This document shows positions 1-8,652 of a stretch of 64,000 nucleotides of DNA, one piece after another. The stretch comes from Tessaracoccus oleiagri (GTDB lineage Bacteria; Actinomycetota; Actinomycetes; Propionibacteriales; Propionibacteriaceae). The stretch is taken from NCBI RefSeq assembly GCF_900103275.1, contig NZ_FNGP01000002.1, forward strand, positions 434,001-498,000. Direction: 5' to 3'. The notes under the pieces are model-generated. The model did no database searches and had not been told where the DNA came from. It saw only the letters and a program-made list of their open reading frames with translations. Both the position numbers and the translations under genes were made by a program. Each line of letters opens with the position of its first letter. The first letter of the stretch is position 1.

Positions 1-89
1 TGGCGAACTGGCAGTGGAGCGACGAAGCCGAAGACCGCGGCAGGGGGTCGGCCACCACGCTGACCGGAGGTGACAACGAGTTCGACTGA
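1..89 (+). CDS. C-terminal end of an unknown protein (partial)
   Basis: An open frame runs in from the left edge (codons from base 3) and ends at TGA 87-89, giving 28 residues rich in Asp, Glu, Gly, Arg and Thr and ending in NEFD. The strand and frame are inferred only from the clean stop and the following gene on the same strand. No domain can be recognised from so short a tail, so the product is not named. Confidence 0.4.
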   Translation, partial: ANWQWSDEAEDRGRGSATTLTGGDNEFD

Positions 90-128
90 CCTCGCTCCCC
101 CGCCACATGTTTGGGGCAGAGTGGGGTC

Positions 129-1526
129 ATGGCGGAACCAGTGACCCTCCAGTTCCTCGGCGCCACGGGTGCCGTGACGGGATCGAAATTCCTCGTCGAG
201 ATCGGTCCCCGACGGATCCTCGTCGACGCCGGCATGTTCCAGGGCGAGAAGAACCTGCGCGAGCTCAACTGGCAGCGGCTCCCGGTGGACGCGGCAAGCA
301 TCGAGAGGGTGCTCCTCACCCACGCCCACGCCGACCACAGCGCCTACCTGCCCGCGCTGTTCGACCAGGGGTTCCGCGGCGACGTGTGGTGCACCGAGGG
401 GACGGCGAGGCTCGCCGAGATCATCCTCCTGGACTCCGCGAAGCTGCAGGAGCTCGAGACCGAGGAGGCCCTCCTGGGCGGCTACTCGCGGCACACCGCG
501 CCCCGCCCGCTCTACGGCACGGGCGACGCGGAGCGCGCCATCGAACGCTTCCGCACGGTCGACTACGACCGCGACATCGACCTGGGCGGCTTCACCGCCC
601 GCTGGACCCGGGCCGGCCACATCCTGGGATCCGCGTCCGTGCGGCTGCAGATCGGCGACGTCAGCGTGCTGTTCAGCGGCGACCTCGGGCGCGCCGACCA
701 CCCGATCCTCGACAGCCGCGACGTCCCCCCGGGCACCCGCTGGGTGCTGTGCGAGTCGACGTACGGCGACCGCGAGCATCCCGAGCCGGAACTCCCCTAC
801 GAACCGACCGTGGCGGCGATCAACCGCACCATCGAGCGCGGCGGCTCGGTGCTGATGCCCGCGTTCGCGATCGACCGCACCCAGACGCTCATGTACGTGC
901 TCGCCCGGCTGCAGCGGGAGGGCAGGATCCCCGACGTGCCGGTGATCGTCGACGGGCCGATGAGCATGCACGCCCTCGACGTGTACCGCGACATGCCGGA
1001 GGAGTTCCGCGAGGACGTGTCGATCGACGACTTCACCGGCCTGCGCAACTTCACCGAGGCCCGCACCGGCCGGGACTCGAGGAAGGTCCGCGAGCGCACC
1101 GAGCCGCGGATCATCATCTCCTCGTCGGGGATGCTCGAGGGCGGGCGCGTCCTGAGCCACCTCGAGCAGTTGCTCCCCCACCGCGAGAACACGGTCCTCA
1201 TCACCGGCTACCAGGCGGAGGGCACCAGGGGCCGTCAGCTCCTCGACGGCGCGAAGCACGTCAAGATCCGCGGCGCGCACGTGCGGGTGCGGGCGGAGAT
1301 CGCGGAGGACCGCCAGTACTCCGGGCACGCCGACGCCTCCGAACTGGTGGACTGGCTGCGGGCGCTGGACCCCGCACCCGAGACGGTGTTCCTCGTCCAC
1401 GGCGAGCCGGCGGCCTCGACGGCGCTCGAAGCCCGGGTGGAGGACGAACTCGGGCTCGACGTGGTGCTTCCCACCCTGGGCGAGAAGGTGCTGCTGAGCG
1501 AGCGCCCGGCCCCGGACGACGACTAG
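129..1526 (+). CDS. MBL-fold metallo-hydrolase with beta-CASP and RMMBL domains (CPSF/YsH1-like)
   Basis: 465 residues. The metallo-beta-lactamase signature HxHxDH (HAHADH, residues 65-70) follows VDAGMFQG and would bind two zinc ions. A beta-CASP insert is in the middle (PAFAIDRTQ, SSSGMLEGGR), and the C-terminal RNA-specificity motif SGHAD begins near residue 398. This is the layout of the COG1236 mRNA-processing nuclease family, so an RNA exo- or endonuclease role is likely; substrate unknown. ATG 129 is chosen because the homology begins at MAEPVTLQFLG; a TTG six codons upstream is open but unlikely. It converges on the M20 amidohydrolase and the two stops overlap by 4 bases (CTAG). Confidence 0.88.
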   Translation: MAEPVTLQFLGATGAVTGSKFLVEIGPRRILVDAGMFQGEKNLRELNWQRLPVDAASIERVLLTHAHADHSAYLPALFDQGFRGDVWCTEGTARLAEIILLDSAKLQELETEEALLGGYSRHTAPRPLYGTGDAERAIERFRTVDYDRDIDLGGFTARWTRAGHILGSASVRLQIGDVSVLFSGDLGRADHPILDSRDVPPGTRWVLCESTYGDREHPEPELPYEPTVAAINRTIERGGSVLMPAFAIDRTQTLMYVLARLQREGRIPDVPVIVDGPMSMHALDVYRDMPEEFREDVSIDDFTGLRNFTEARTGRDSRKVRERTEPRIIISSSGMLEGGRVLSHLEQLLPHRENTVLITGYQAEGTRGRQLLDGAKHVKIRGAHVRVRAEIAEDRQYSGHADASELVDWLRALDPAPETVFLVHGEPAASTALEARVEDELGLDVVLPTLGEKVLLSERPAPDDD

Positions 1527-2719
1527 GTCGAGGGACGCAGGTATGCGAGCGCAGCGATCATCGCCGCCTCTGTGCCGGTACGCAGCGTGGGCTGCATCGT
1601 CGGCGCGAAGGCGGGATTGTGGTTGGCGACGGCTTTGGCCCCCTCCGAGAACCCGCCCAAGCCCCAGTACAGGTAGGGCACGTCGCCCCAAGCACCCGGG
1701 ATCCGGCTGAAGTCCTCGCTCGCGGGGACCGGGTCCAGGTGCCCCACCTTGTCGGCGCCGAAGTGCGCCTCGAACGCGGTCGTCACCACGGTCGCGGCCG
1801 AGGGGTCGGAGACGGTGAGCGGGAACTGGTCGTAGTACGTCAACGACGGCGGCTCCGGGCTCCCCGCGGTGGCGCACTCGCCGCGGACGATCCGCTCGAT
1901 CGCCTTCAGCACCCGCTCCCGGACGTCGTCGTCGTAGGTGCGGACGTTGACCAGGAGCTCCGCCGAGTCGGGGATGATGTTGCTCTTCGCGCCGGCGTGG
2001 ATCGCGCCGACGGTGACCACGCCGAAGTCACCGGGCGCAATCTCCCGGGCGACGACCGTCTGCAGTCGCATCACGATCGACGAGGCGAGCACGACCGAGT
2101 CGACGCCGAGGTGCGGCATCGAGCCGTGCGTGCCGTTGCCGAACACGGTGATGCGGATCGAGTCGCCCGCCGAAAGCACGGGGCCGGATGCCGTCGACAC
2201 GGTGCCGGCGACGCCGGGGAGGACGTGCTGGCCGAGCGCCACGTCGGGGCGCGGGACAGCGTCGGCGAGGCCCGCGTCCACCATCGCCCGCGCGCCCTCG
2301 GCGGTCTCCTCGCCCGGCTGGAAGAGCGCGACGTAGGTGCCGGACCACTGCTGCTTCTGCTCGGCCAGGAGCCGGGCGGCGCCGAGTCCGCAGGCGACGT
2401 GCACGTCGTGGCCGCACGCGTGCATGACACCTGGTGCCTCCGACGCGTAGTCGAGCCCGGTGGCCTCTTCCACCGGCAGTGCGTCCATGTCGGCGCGGAA
2501 CAGGACCGTGGGGCCGTCACCGTTGGCGAGGGTGCCGACGACGCCGCCGCCGATCCGCTTCACGTCGTAGCCCCACTCCATGAGCTGGGCCACCACCACC
2601 TCGACGGTGCGGGACTCTTCCATGGACAGCTCGGGGTTGCGGTGCAGGTCCTGGTAGAGCTGCTCCTGCCACTCCTGGATGGCCTCGTAGCCGGTCGTGG
2701 TGGTCGCGGAATCGGTCAC
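1523..2719 (-). CDS. M20 family metallopeptidase/amidohydrolase (M20D, hippurate hydrolase-like)
   Basis: 398 residues from a GTG start. Metal-binding signatures of the M20D family are present: RADMDALP (75-82), HACGHDVH (100-107) and GEETAEGA (about 137). These enzymes hydrolyse N-acyl amino acids, indole-3-acetyl or aminobenzoyl conjugates in the cytoplasm; the exact substrate cannot be read from sequence. The start overlaps the stop of the upstream dimer-glycosylase gene by 4 bases (GTGA), so the two are translationally coupled. Length is normal for the family (about 390-400). Confidence 0.9.
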   Translation of the reverse strand: MTDSATTTTGYEAIQEWQEQLYQDLHRNPELSMEESRTVEVVVAQLMEWGYDVKRIGGGVVGTLANGDGPTVLFRADMDALPVEEATGLDYASEAPGVMHACGHDVHVACGLGAARLLAEQKQQWSGTYVALFQPGEETAEGARAMVDAGLADAVPRPDVALGQHVLPGVAGTVSTASGPVLSAGDSIRITVFGNGTHGSMPHLGVDSVVLASSIVMRLQTVVAREIAPGDFGVVTVGAIHAGAKSNIIPDSAELLVNVRTYDDDVRERVLKAIERIVRGECATAGSPEPPSLTYYDQFPLTVSDPSAATVVTTAFEAHFGADKVGHLDPVPASEDFSRIPGAWGDVPYLYWGLGGFSEGAKAVANHNPAFAPTMQPTLRTGTEAAMIAALAYLRPST

Positions 2720-3219
2720 GGTTGCTCCTCGCTCTGGCTCCGGACGAATCTACCTTTCGCCCCGGCCAGGCGCGCCGGGTCGGGTGATTCCGCGGCGCGC
2801 TCCCACGCCTCCACGCCGCCGGGGACGACCCGGAAGATGGGGTGGGTGGCGGGCGTCAGCAGCCTGGTCCGCTCGTAGGCCTCGGGACTCCGGGCCGCGA
2901 GCTTGGCCATGAGGTGCGCCCACTCGAAGCCGACCTGCCCGTCGGTCACCTCGATGATGATCGGCGTCCGGGGCACCTCGACGATGCGGGCCCGGTCGAA
3001 CCGGTAGCCGCGTTCGGCGGCTGCGTCGGCGATCCCGTCGAGGAAGGACGCGATGGCGGCGACGGGCTCGGCGGTGCCGCGGAAGCGCTGGAGCTGCGGG
3101 TGGTGGACGTAGCCCTTCGTGCCGCCGAGCAGGACCTTCTGCGCGAGCAGCGCCTCACGCCAGGCGGCGGTGAGGCCCTGCCGGTCGAGCAGGGCGGGGT
3201 GCAGGGACCACAGGCGCAT
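2716..3219 (-). CDS. Pyrimidine-dimer DNA glycosylase family protein (Pyr_excise)
   Basis: 167 residues beginning MRLWSLHPALLDRQGLTAAW, the typical opening of bacterial proteins in the PF03013 family (related to T4 endonuclease V), followed by WREALLAQKVL and the HHPQLQRF stretch. Family members excise UV-induced pyrimidine dimers; the assignment is from recognised sequence pattern, activity is inferred. A TACGCT hexamer at 3226-3231 ends six bases before the ATG and there is no Shine-Dalgarno, so the mRNA is probably leaderless. First gene of a two-gene operon with the M20 hydrolase. Confidence 0.7.
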   Translation of the reverse strand: MRLWSLHPALLDRQGLTAAWREALLAQKVLLGGTKGYVHHPQLQRFRGTAEPVAAIASFLDGIADAAAERGYRFDRARIVEVPRTPIIIEVTDGQVGFEWAHLMAKLAARSPEAYERTRLLTPATHPIFRVVPGGVEAWERAAESPDPARLAGAKGRFVRSQSEEQP

Positions 3220-3249
3220 GCCAAGAGCGTAGCCCCCGGGCGGAAGGGT

Positions 3250-4014
3250 TCAGATGCCCCACTTGGAGAGCTGGGTCCCGGACACCTCGGCGAGCCACAT
3301 CTGCCAGAGCGGGCCGAAGGTGATCCGGCGGACGCCGAGCGCGGACAGCGCCGCGAGATCGCCCGCGCCGTGCCCGTTCACCGGGTGCGCCGTGACGTTG
3401 ACCGGCACGTCGACAGCCTCCACGAGGCGCGTCACCTGCTCGGCCGTCTTCAGCCCCACCGGGTAGACGGACCGGGCGCCCGCCTGCTCCAGCAGCTTCA
3501 CCCGCTCGACCGCCTCCGCGATGGGGTCGTCGAACTTGTCGGCCAACTTCGCGGCGTCGGTGCGGCCGTTGACGACGAACGCGACGCCCGCCTCGTCCGC
3601 CACCTCTCGTGCCGCGGCGATGTAGTCGGCGTGCTCCTGGCGGTCCCGGAGTCGCTTGCCCTCGGAGTGCACGACGTCCTCGATGTTGGCGCCGACCGCG
3701 CCAACCTCCAGCAATCGTTCGATCAGCTCGCCGGGTGCCAGGCCGTAGCCGGACTCCACGTCGGCGCTGACCGGGACCTCCACGGCGGCGACGATGCGCT
3801 TGATGACACCGAGGTACTCGTCGAAGTCCATCTGCTCGCCATCGGCACTGCCGATCGCGTCGGACACAGGGTGGCTGCCGATCGTGAGCCCGTCGAAGCC
3901 GGCGTCGACGGCGACCCGCGCGCTCCAGGTGTCCCAGACGGTGGGGAGGACCAGGGTCCTACCCGATTCGTGGGCCTTGGCGAACTTGGCCGCGAGTTCG
4001 ATGGTGTTCGACAT
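3250..4014 (-). CDS. Isocitrate lyase/PEP mutase family protein
   Basis: 254 residues, a single TIM-barrel domain of the phosphonopyruvate mutase/isocitrate lyase superfamily. Visible motifs: WDTWSA (27-32), the Mg-binding SADVESGYG (83-91) and NIEDVVHSEGKRL (110-122). The short length and lack of a KKCGH-type loop point to the small PEP-mutase-like group (2-methylisocitrate lyase or oxaloacetate decarboxylase relatives); the substrate is not determinable. A strong Shine-Dalgarno AAGGAGG lies four bases before the ATG. It is separate from the downstream operon by 30 bases. Confidence 0.85.
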   Translation of the reverse strand: MSNTIELAAKFAKAHESGRTLVLPTVWDTWSARVAVDAGFDGLTIGSHPVSDAIGSADGEQMDFDEYLGVIKRIVAAVEVPVSADVESGYGLAPGELIERLLEVGAVGANIEDVVHSEGKRLRDRQEHADYIAAAREVADEAGVAFVVNGRTDAAKLADKFDDPIAEAVERVKLLEQAGARSVYPVGLKTAEQVTRLVEAVDVPVNVTAHPVNGHGAGDLAALSALGVRRITFGPLWQMWLAEVSGTQLSKWGI

Positions 4015-4105
4015 GGAGCCTCCTTGGGGTGGTTGACGTCCACACTAGGCCGCGACGTGGCCGACCGCTCGGCCTTTGACCGACCCGACCCCTATCGTGG
4101 GCCGG

Positions 4106-4834
4106 ATGCGACATCGCCCAGCACTCCTTGCCGCCCTGTCCGTCCTTGCGCTCGCCGGCTGCGCCTCGCCGGCCACGGAGGGGTCCCCGTCGGCCGAGTC
4201 ATCCCCGGCCGAGGACCCAACCACCTCCTCCTCACCCGTGACGACAACCCCGTCCGCGTCGCCCGCGCCCGAGGCCGACGACAAGGGATCCGCCTCACCG
4301 GCGTCGTCCTCCTCGTCGTCGCAGGATGAGTCGGAGGACATGGACCTGCAGGACGGGGTCCGCACCAACGACTTCCAGCGGCTGCCCAAGGAGTTGGCCG
4401 GCCTGAACCGTGTCCGGGCAGAGACCGACCCAGGGACGCACTGGGCTGAATTGGAGTTCATGGCGCCGGACCAGTCGGCCAAGATGCTGCTGCGCATCTT
4501 CCTCGTGCGCACCCCTGACGGCACCTACCTTCCGGTGACGTCCCAGGACGACGAGTACGCCGAGGCGTCCTATGACAGCGCCGTCGACAACCTCGCGCAG
4601 CGCAGCGACGAGCTCCTCGAACGTGGGGTATCGACGCCCGATCGGTCGTGGCGCTGCGTCGAGGCACTCCAGGTGCAGTCAGGGGTGGACCAACAGATCT
4701 GCCACGGCCAGGCCTTTGGGCGGGTGGTCGAGATGCAGCGCCTGAGCGCCCACGAGCCGGATGTCCAGGCGCGCAACGCAGCCGTCGACGACGTGCTGAC
4801 GGACCTCTCCGCGGGACTGGACGCGCTGGCCTGA
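4106..4834 (+). CDS. Secreted lipoprotein of unknown function
   Basis: 242 residues. The N-terminus is a lipoprotein signal peptide with lipobox LALAGC (Cys 19), followed by a roughly 55-residue Ser/Thr/Pro/Glu/Asp linker and a folded domain of about 165 residues. It should be exported, lipidated and held on the outer face of the membrane. Start: TATCGT at 4093-4098 ends seven bases before ATG 4106 and there is no Shine-Dalgarno, so a leaderless start here is preferred to an upstream open extension. I do not recognise the folded domain. Confidence 0.78.
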   Translation: MRHRPALLAALSVLALAGCASPATEGSPSAESSPAEDPTTSSSPVTTTPSASPAPEADDKGSASPASSSSSSQDESEDMDLQDGVRTNDFQRLPKELAGLNRVRAETDPGTHWAELEFMAPDQSAKMLLRIFLVRTPDGTYLPVTSQDDEYAEASYDSAVDNLAQRSDELLERGVSTPDRSWRCVEALQVQSGVDQQICHGQAFGRVVEMQRLSAHEPDVQARNAAVDDVLTDLSAGLDALA

Positions 4835-4843
4835 GGGCCGCGG

Positions 4844-5329
4844 TCAGCGGATCGTGGTGACGTCGGTCTCGTCGGGCTGCGGCCACTCGAAGGACTCGTA
4901 CCAGCGAACCACCTGGTCGGGCTCGACGATGACGCTGTGGGCGGTGCGGGGGCCGGCGTTGCGGGCCTCGAGGCGGCGGAGCAGTTCGTCGAGCGGCACG
5001 TCGAAGAACACGAAGCTGACCTCGGCCCCGGCCTCGCGCGCCAGCCGGCGGTACTCGTCGCGCCGGGAGCGGGAGGCGAAGGCGTACTCCAGCACCACGT
5101 CGCGGCCCTCGGCGATGAGCTCCCGGAGCCGTCGCTTCTGCGCCACCTTGATGTCGCGCTGCACCTCGGGCGGCAGCGGGTGCTGCTCGTAGCCGAGGCC
5201 CCAGGAGTCGTGGTCGACCGACAGCCAGACATAGCTGCGCTGCTCCAGTTCGCGGGCGTAGGTGCTCTTCCCGGAGCAGGTCATCCCGCAGGTCATCACC
5301 ACCTTCGGGGCCCGGGCGGCGCCGGTCAC
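4844..5329 (-). CDS. P-loop kinase-like ATPase (AAA_33/zeta-toxin-like fold)
   Basis: 161 residues. Walker A GMTCSGKST at 15-23, then SVDHDSWG, an LID-like RSRRDEYRRLAREAG segment, and VFFDVPLDELLRRLEARN, the layout of small nucleoside/antibiotic-kinase-like P-loop proteins. The role (phosphotransfer to a small molecule or RNA end) is inferred only. GTG start overlaps the stop of the SDR gene by 4 bases (GTGA), so it is the last gene of a coupled trio with the crotonase and the SDR. There is no partner antitoxin next to it, so a toxin role is not supported. Confidence 0.75.
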   Translation of the reverse strand: MTGAARAPKVVMTCGMTCSGKSTYARELEQRSYVWLSVDHDSWGLGYEQHPLPPEVQRDIKVAQKRRLRELIAEGRDVVLEYAFASRSRRDEYRRLAREAGAEVSFVFFDVPLDELLRRLEARNAGPRTAHSVIVEPDQVVRWYESFEWPQPDETDVTTIR

Positions 5330-6159
5330 AGGAAGATGTCGGGGTAGAGCGCCTCGTCGGGGGTGCCCGGCACCGCGGCGTAGCGCCCGAAGTCCGTCAC
5401 GCCCGCCTCCTCGAGGACGTCCTCCACGATGAGGCTACGACCGGTGCACTCGGCCGACGGCCGAGTGACGATGGCGTACGCGGCGTCGGCGTAGATCTCG
5501 GGTGTGCGGCTCGCCGCCATGAGCCGGTCCCCGCCGGGGAGGTTCTGGATGGCTGCGGTGGCGATCGTGGTGCGCGGCCAGAGGGTGTTCGCGGCGATGC
5601 CGTCGGCGCCGAACTCGGCGGCCAGGCCAAGGGTGGCGATCGTCATGCCGTACTTCGCGAGGGTGTAGCCGGTGTGGGCGCCGAGCCACTTCGGGTCGAG
5701 GTTGACCGGCGGGGAGAGCGACAGGATGTGCGGGTTGGGGCTGCGTTTCAGGGCCGGGATGGCCGCGCGCGAGAGCATGAAGGTGCCGCGGACGTTGATG
5801 TCCGCCATCAGGTCGTAACGCTTCGGCGAGAGCTCCCGCGTGCGGGAGAGGTCGATGGCGCTCGCGTTGTTGACGACGATGTCGATGCCGCCGAACTCCG
5901 CGACGGTGGCCGCCACCGCGTGCTCGATGTCCTCGTCGACGCGCACGTCGCCCACGATCCCGAGCGCCTGGCCGCCGGCCTCCCGGATCCGGTCGGCGGC
6001 GGTATGGACGGTGCCCTCGAGCTTGGGGTGTGGGGCGTCGGTCTTCGCGAGGATCGCGACGTTGGCGCCGTCGGCGGCGGCGCGGACGGCGATGGCGAGG
6101 CCGATGCCGCGGCTGCCGCCCGACATCAGGATGGTGCGGCCGGCGAGGCTGGTGGTCAT
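5326..6159 (-). CDS. SDR family NAD(P)-dependent oxidoreductase (HSDL2-like)
   Basis: 277 residues. Rossmann glycine motif GGSRGIG (14-20), NNAS (97-100), catalytic Ser near 147-149 (LSLSPP) and YxxxK at Y165/K169. The LAKTDAPHPKLEGT segment and the SPPVN active-site region resemble hydroxysteroid dehydrogenase-like 2 proteins, which act on fatty-acyl or hydroxyacyl substrates. Coupled to the crotonase upstream (ATGA overlap) and the kinase downstream, so a small fatty-acid modification operon is plausible. Confidence 0.88.
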   Translation of the reverse strand: MTTSLAGRTILMSGGSRGIGLAIAVRAAADGANVAILAKTDAPHPKLEGTVHTAADRIREAGGQALGIVGDVRVDEDIEHAVAATVAEFGGIDIVVNNASAIDLSRTRELSPKRYDLMADINVRGTFMLSRAAIPALKRSPNPHILSLSPPVNLDPKWLGAHTGYTLAKYGMTIATLGLAAEFGADGIAANTLWPRTTIATAAIQNLPGGDRLMAASRTPEIYADAAYAIVTRPSAECTGRSLIVEDVLEEAGVTDFGRYAAVPGTPDEALYPDIFL

Positions 6160-6944
6160 GCGTGCTCCTTCTTGGTCCGGTCCTGGGCAGCGCGGAGGAA
6201 CGCGGCGATCCTGGCCTGCGCCTCCGGGGTGTCGAAGCTGGCCGCGATCGTGCGGGCCTCCTCGTCGAGCTGCTCGGCGACGGACCTCGACGGTGAGGAG
6301 CGGATCAGTCGCTTCGCCTGCCCGTAGGCGCCGGTGGCGCCGTCGAGCCACGTGCGGGCGACGGCTTCCGCCCGCGCCACCACCCCGTCGTCCGGCACCA
6401 CCTCGGCGACGAGTCCCCAATCGAGCGCCTCGTCGGCGGTGAGCATGCGGTCCGACAGCACGAGCTGGAGCGCCCGTCGCTCCCCGACGGCCCTTGCCAG
6501 GTGCGCGCTGACGGAGAGGTCGGGGGTGAGACCGACGTTCGCGTAGCGGCTGCCGATCCGGGAGCCCGACGCCGCGACGGCGTAGTCGGAGCTCAGCATG
6601 ATGCCGAGTCCTCCGCCGGCGACTGCCCCGTGGACCGCGGCGACGACGGGAACGACCGACTCGGTGAGGGACCGGATGCCGCGGTGGATCGCGTGGGCGA
6701 GGGCTTCGAGATCGGACGAGGAGCCCATCGTGGTGGCCATGGCGACGACGTCGCCGCCGGCACAGAACGCCGGGCCGGCACCGCTCAGCAGGATCGCGCC
6801 CACGTCGTCGCGCGTGGTCACGTCCCTCGTCACGTGCTCCCAGGCGCCTGCGAGGTCGGCGTCGAAGGCGTTCAATCGCCCGGGCCGGTTGAGCGTGACG
6901 CGGGCAAGGCCATCGTCGACGGAGAGGAGGATCGGGTCGGTCAA
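6156..6944 (-). CDS. Enoyl-CoA hydratase/isomerase family protein
   Basis: 262 residues from TTG 6944, which is preceded by a good Shine-Dalgarno (AAAGGAG). Crotonase-fold motifs: LNRPGRLNAFD, GAGPAFCAGGDV and VHGAVAGGGLGIML, which form the oxyanion hole for the acyl-CoA thioester. The usual second catalytic acid region is SDYAVAA, so the exact reaction (hydratase, isomerase or other) is open. First gene of the crotonase-SDR-kinase operon. A longer open reading frame upstream of the TTG has no homology and no ribosome binding site. Confidence 0.88.
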   Translation of the reverse strand: MTDPILLSVDDGLARVTLNRPGRLNAFDADLAGAWEHVTRDVTTRDDVGAILLSGAGPAFCAGGDVVAMATTMGSSSDLEALAHAIHRGIRSLTESVVPVVAAVHGAVAGGGLGIMLSSDYAVAASGSRIGSRYANVGLTPDLSVSAHLARAVGERRALQLVLSDRMLTADEALDWGLVAEVVPDDGVVARAEAVARTWLDGATGAYGQAKRLIRSSPSRSVAEQLDEEARTIAASFDTPEAQARIAAFLRAAQDRTKKEHA

Positions 6945-7065
6945 GGCTCGCTCCTTTGCGTAGGTCTCCGCCCAGACTAGAGGGCGACCGACGCTCCGTG
7001 GCCCGGATCGGGCGCGAAGGGACCGCGTCCGTTGGTAACGTCGTGAGCCCGACCGAGGAGGTGCC

Positions 7066-7221
7066 ATGACGACGCAGGATTTCCCGGACGACGAGCCGCG
7101 CGAGGACTACGACGACGACTTCGACAGCGGCCCGCCGCGCCCCTTCGAGGATCCGCCGGACGAGGACGACCTCTGGCCCGGCGCCCTCGACGAGGACGAG
7201 ACGCGCGGCACCGGCAGTTGA
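7066..7221 (+). CDS. Small, very acidic protein (51 aa)
   Basis: 51 residues with about 20 Asp/Glu, three Arg and no Lys; several aromatic residues (Phe, Tyr, Trp) are spread between acidic runs. The Shine-Dalgarno GAGGAGG lies six bases before the ATG, and a TAACGT hexamer at 7035-7040 could be its -10, giving a normal short leader. No domain is recognised. A second small acidic protein (10164-10442) has a similar promoter/ribosome-site arrangement. Probably disordered; function unknown. Confidence 0.6.
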   Translation: MTTQDFPDDEPREDYDDDFDSGPPRPFEDPPDEDDLWPGALDEDETRGTGS

Positions 7222-7234
7222 GGTGACGTCCGCG

Positions 7235-8566
7235 TCAAGGTGAGGCGTCGGCGGCCGCCACGAGGTCGTCGGCGAGGGTGTCGGCGAGCGTGTCGTCGAG
7301 GTGGTGCACCGTGAGCCGCAGGTGGTGCGACGGGCGGGTGTCGTCGATGGCGAACTCGTCGCCCGTGCGGGCCAGCCACCCGCGTCGCATCAGGCGCTCG
7401 GCCACCAGCCGCGCGGGCGCGGGCAGCGGCACCCAGAGGGTGAGCCCGTCCGACGGCGGCACCTCCAGTCCACGCTCGCCGAGCCGGGCGACGAACGACG
7501 CGTTGCGCTCGGCGTAGTGCTCGCCGGCGGCAGCGATGGTGTGCCGGACGTCCTCGTCGGTGAGGAGCGCGTGCGCGAGACGCTGGAGCAGGTGGCTCAC
7601 CCAGGTGGTGCCGGGGCTCAGGCGGAGCGCGAGTCGGTCGGCGGTGTCGGCGTCGGTCATGGCGAGCGCCAGCGACATGTCGGGACCGAGGAACTTCGAC
7701 ACGGAGCGGACCAGCGCCCAACGGCGGTGGTCGGGGCCGACGATCGAACGGAAGGGTTGACGGGAGAGCATCGAGAAGTGGTCGTCCTCGATGACGAGCA
7801 CGTAGGGATGGTCGGCGAGCACGTCGCGCAGCGCCGCGGCCCGCGCCTCGCTGAGGCTCGCCCCGGTGGGGTTCTGTGCGCGCGGGGTGCACACGACCGC
7901 CCGGACGCCCTGGCGGAGCGCCTCGCGCAGCCCCTCGACGGTCATGCCCTCCGCGTCGACGGGGACCGGGACGGGTCGGTAGCCCGCAAGACGCACCGTG
8001 CGGATGGTGGCGAGGAAGCACGGATCCTCGAGGGCGACCGCATCGTCGCGGGTGAGCGCCTGCGCGAGGAGCCGCTCCATCGCGTCGAACGCGCCGCCCG
8101 TCACCGTCAGTCGGTGCGGACCGCTGGCCGTGAGGTCCGGCTCGAGCCACTCCCGGGCGAGTTCCTCCAGGCCCGCGTCGACGACGGGTTCGCCGTAGAG
8201 CACGGGTCGGCCGGGGAGGGAGACGAGTGCCCGGGTCAGGTCGGGCAGAAGCGACGGGTCGGGGTTGCCCGCGCCGACGTCGCGCAGCACGGTGTCGGTG
8301 GCGTAGCCCTCCTGCGGCACCCGCGACTGGCCGGCCACCTGGGTCCCTCCCCGCCCGCGGCTCACCAGGAAGCCCGCCTGCGCGAGCTGCCGGTAGGCGG
8401 AGACGACGGTGTTGCGGTTCACGCCCAGGTGCTCCGCCAGGGTCCTGACGGGCGGCAGTTGGGCGCCGGGCGCGAGGGCGCCCCGCTCGATGAGGCCGCG
8501 CACGTCGTCGACGATCTCCGCCGCCGATCCGCCATGGATCGCGCGCAGGATCTCGCTCTCGTTCAT
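7235..8566 (-). CDS. pdxR: MocR-type (GntR-HTH/aminotransferase) regulator, probable PdxR
   Basis: 443 residues. An N-terminal GntR winged helix (about 1-70, including [19 protein letters not shown]) is fused to a fold-type I aminotransferase domain; the PLP lysine is in RSVSKFLGP. Known: PdxR proteins of this design use PLP as effector and switch on pdxST when PLP is scarce. The gene is divergent from pdxST, which is why I call it PdxR. TAGGCT at 8575-8580 (minus strand) ends eight bases before the ATG, consistent with a leaderless mRNA and autoregulation from the shared spacer. Confidence 0.88.
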   Translation of the reverse strand: MNESEILRAIHGGSAAEIVDDVRGLIERGALAPGAQLPPVRTLAEHLGVNRNTVVSAYRQLAQAGFLVSRGRGGTQVAGQSRVPQEGYATDTVLRDVGAGNPDPSLLPDLTRALVSLPGRPVLYGEPVVDAGLEELAREWLEPDLTASGPHRLTVTGGAFDAMERLLAQALTRDDAVALEDPCFLATIRTVRLAGYRPVPVPVDAEGMTVEGLREALRQGVRAVVCTPRAQNPTGASLSEARAAALRDVLADHPYVLVIEDDHFSMLSRQPFRSIVGPDHRRWALVRSVSKFLGPDMSLALAMTDADTADRLALRLSPGTTWVSHLLQRLAHALLTDEDVRHTIAAAGEHYAERNASFVARLGERGLEVPPSDGLTLWVPLPAPARLVAERLMRRGWLARTGDEFAIDDTRPSHHLRLTVHHLDDTLADTLADDLVAAADASP

Positions 8567-8574
8567 CGCCTCGA

Positions 8575-8623
8575 AGCCTACCGCCGCAACGTGCTAGCGT
8601 TTGTCCTAGGCCAAAAAGTGCTA
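8575..8623. promoter_or_regulatory. Shared pdxR/pdxST control region with repeated GTGCTA
   Basis: The 86-base spacer between pdxR and pdxS holds the hexamer GTGCTA twice in direct orientation (8591-8596 and 8618-8623), 27 bases apart, around the palindrome CCTAGG (8605-8610). MocR regulators commonly bind direct repeats. The -10 of pdxR (TAGGCT on the minus strand) is at 8575-8580 and a TAGCGT at 8595-8600 could serve pdxS. Binding is inferred. Confidence 0.5.
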
Positions 8624-8652
8624 CCTCCCCGACAAACGATTGGACCCACATC

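Noticed and set aside
107-2878. Very long open frame on + strand (over 900 codons)
   Set aside because: Arg/Gly/Pro-rich shadow of the metallo-hydrolase and the antisense of the M20 gene; no homology.
4844-5329. Zeta-toxin of a toxin-antitoxin pair
   Set aside because: P-loop fold is similar, but no antitoxin gene is adjacent and it lies in a metabolic operon.
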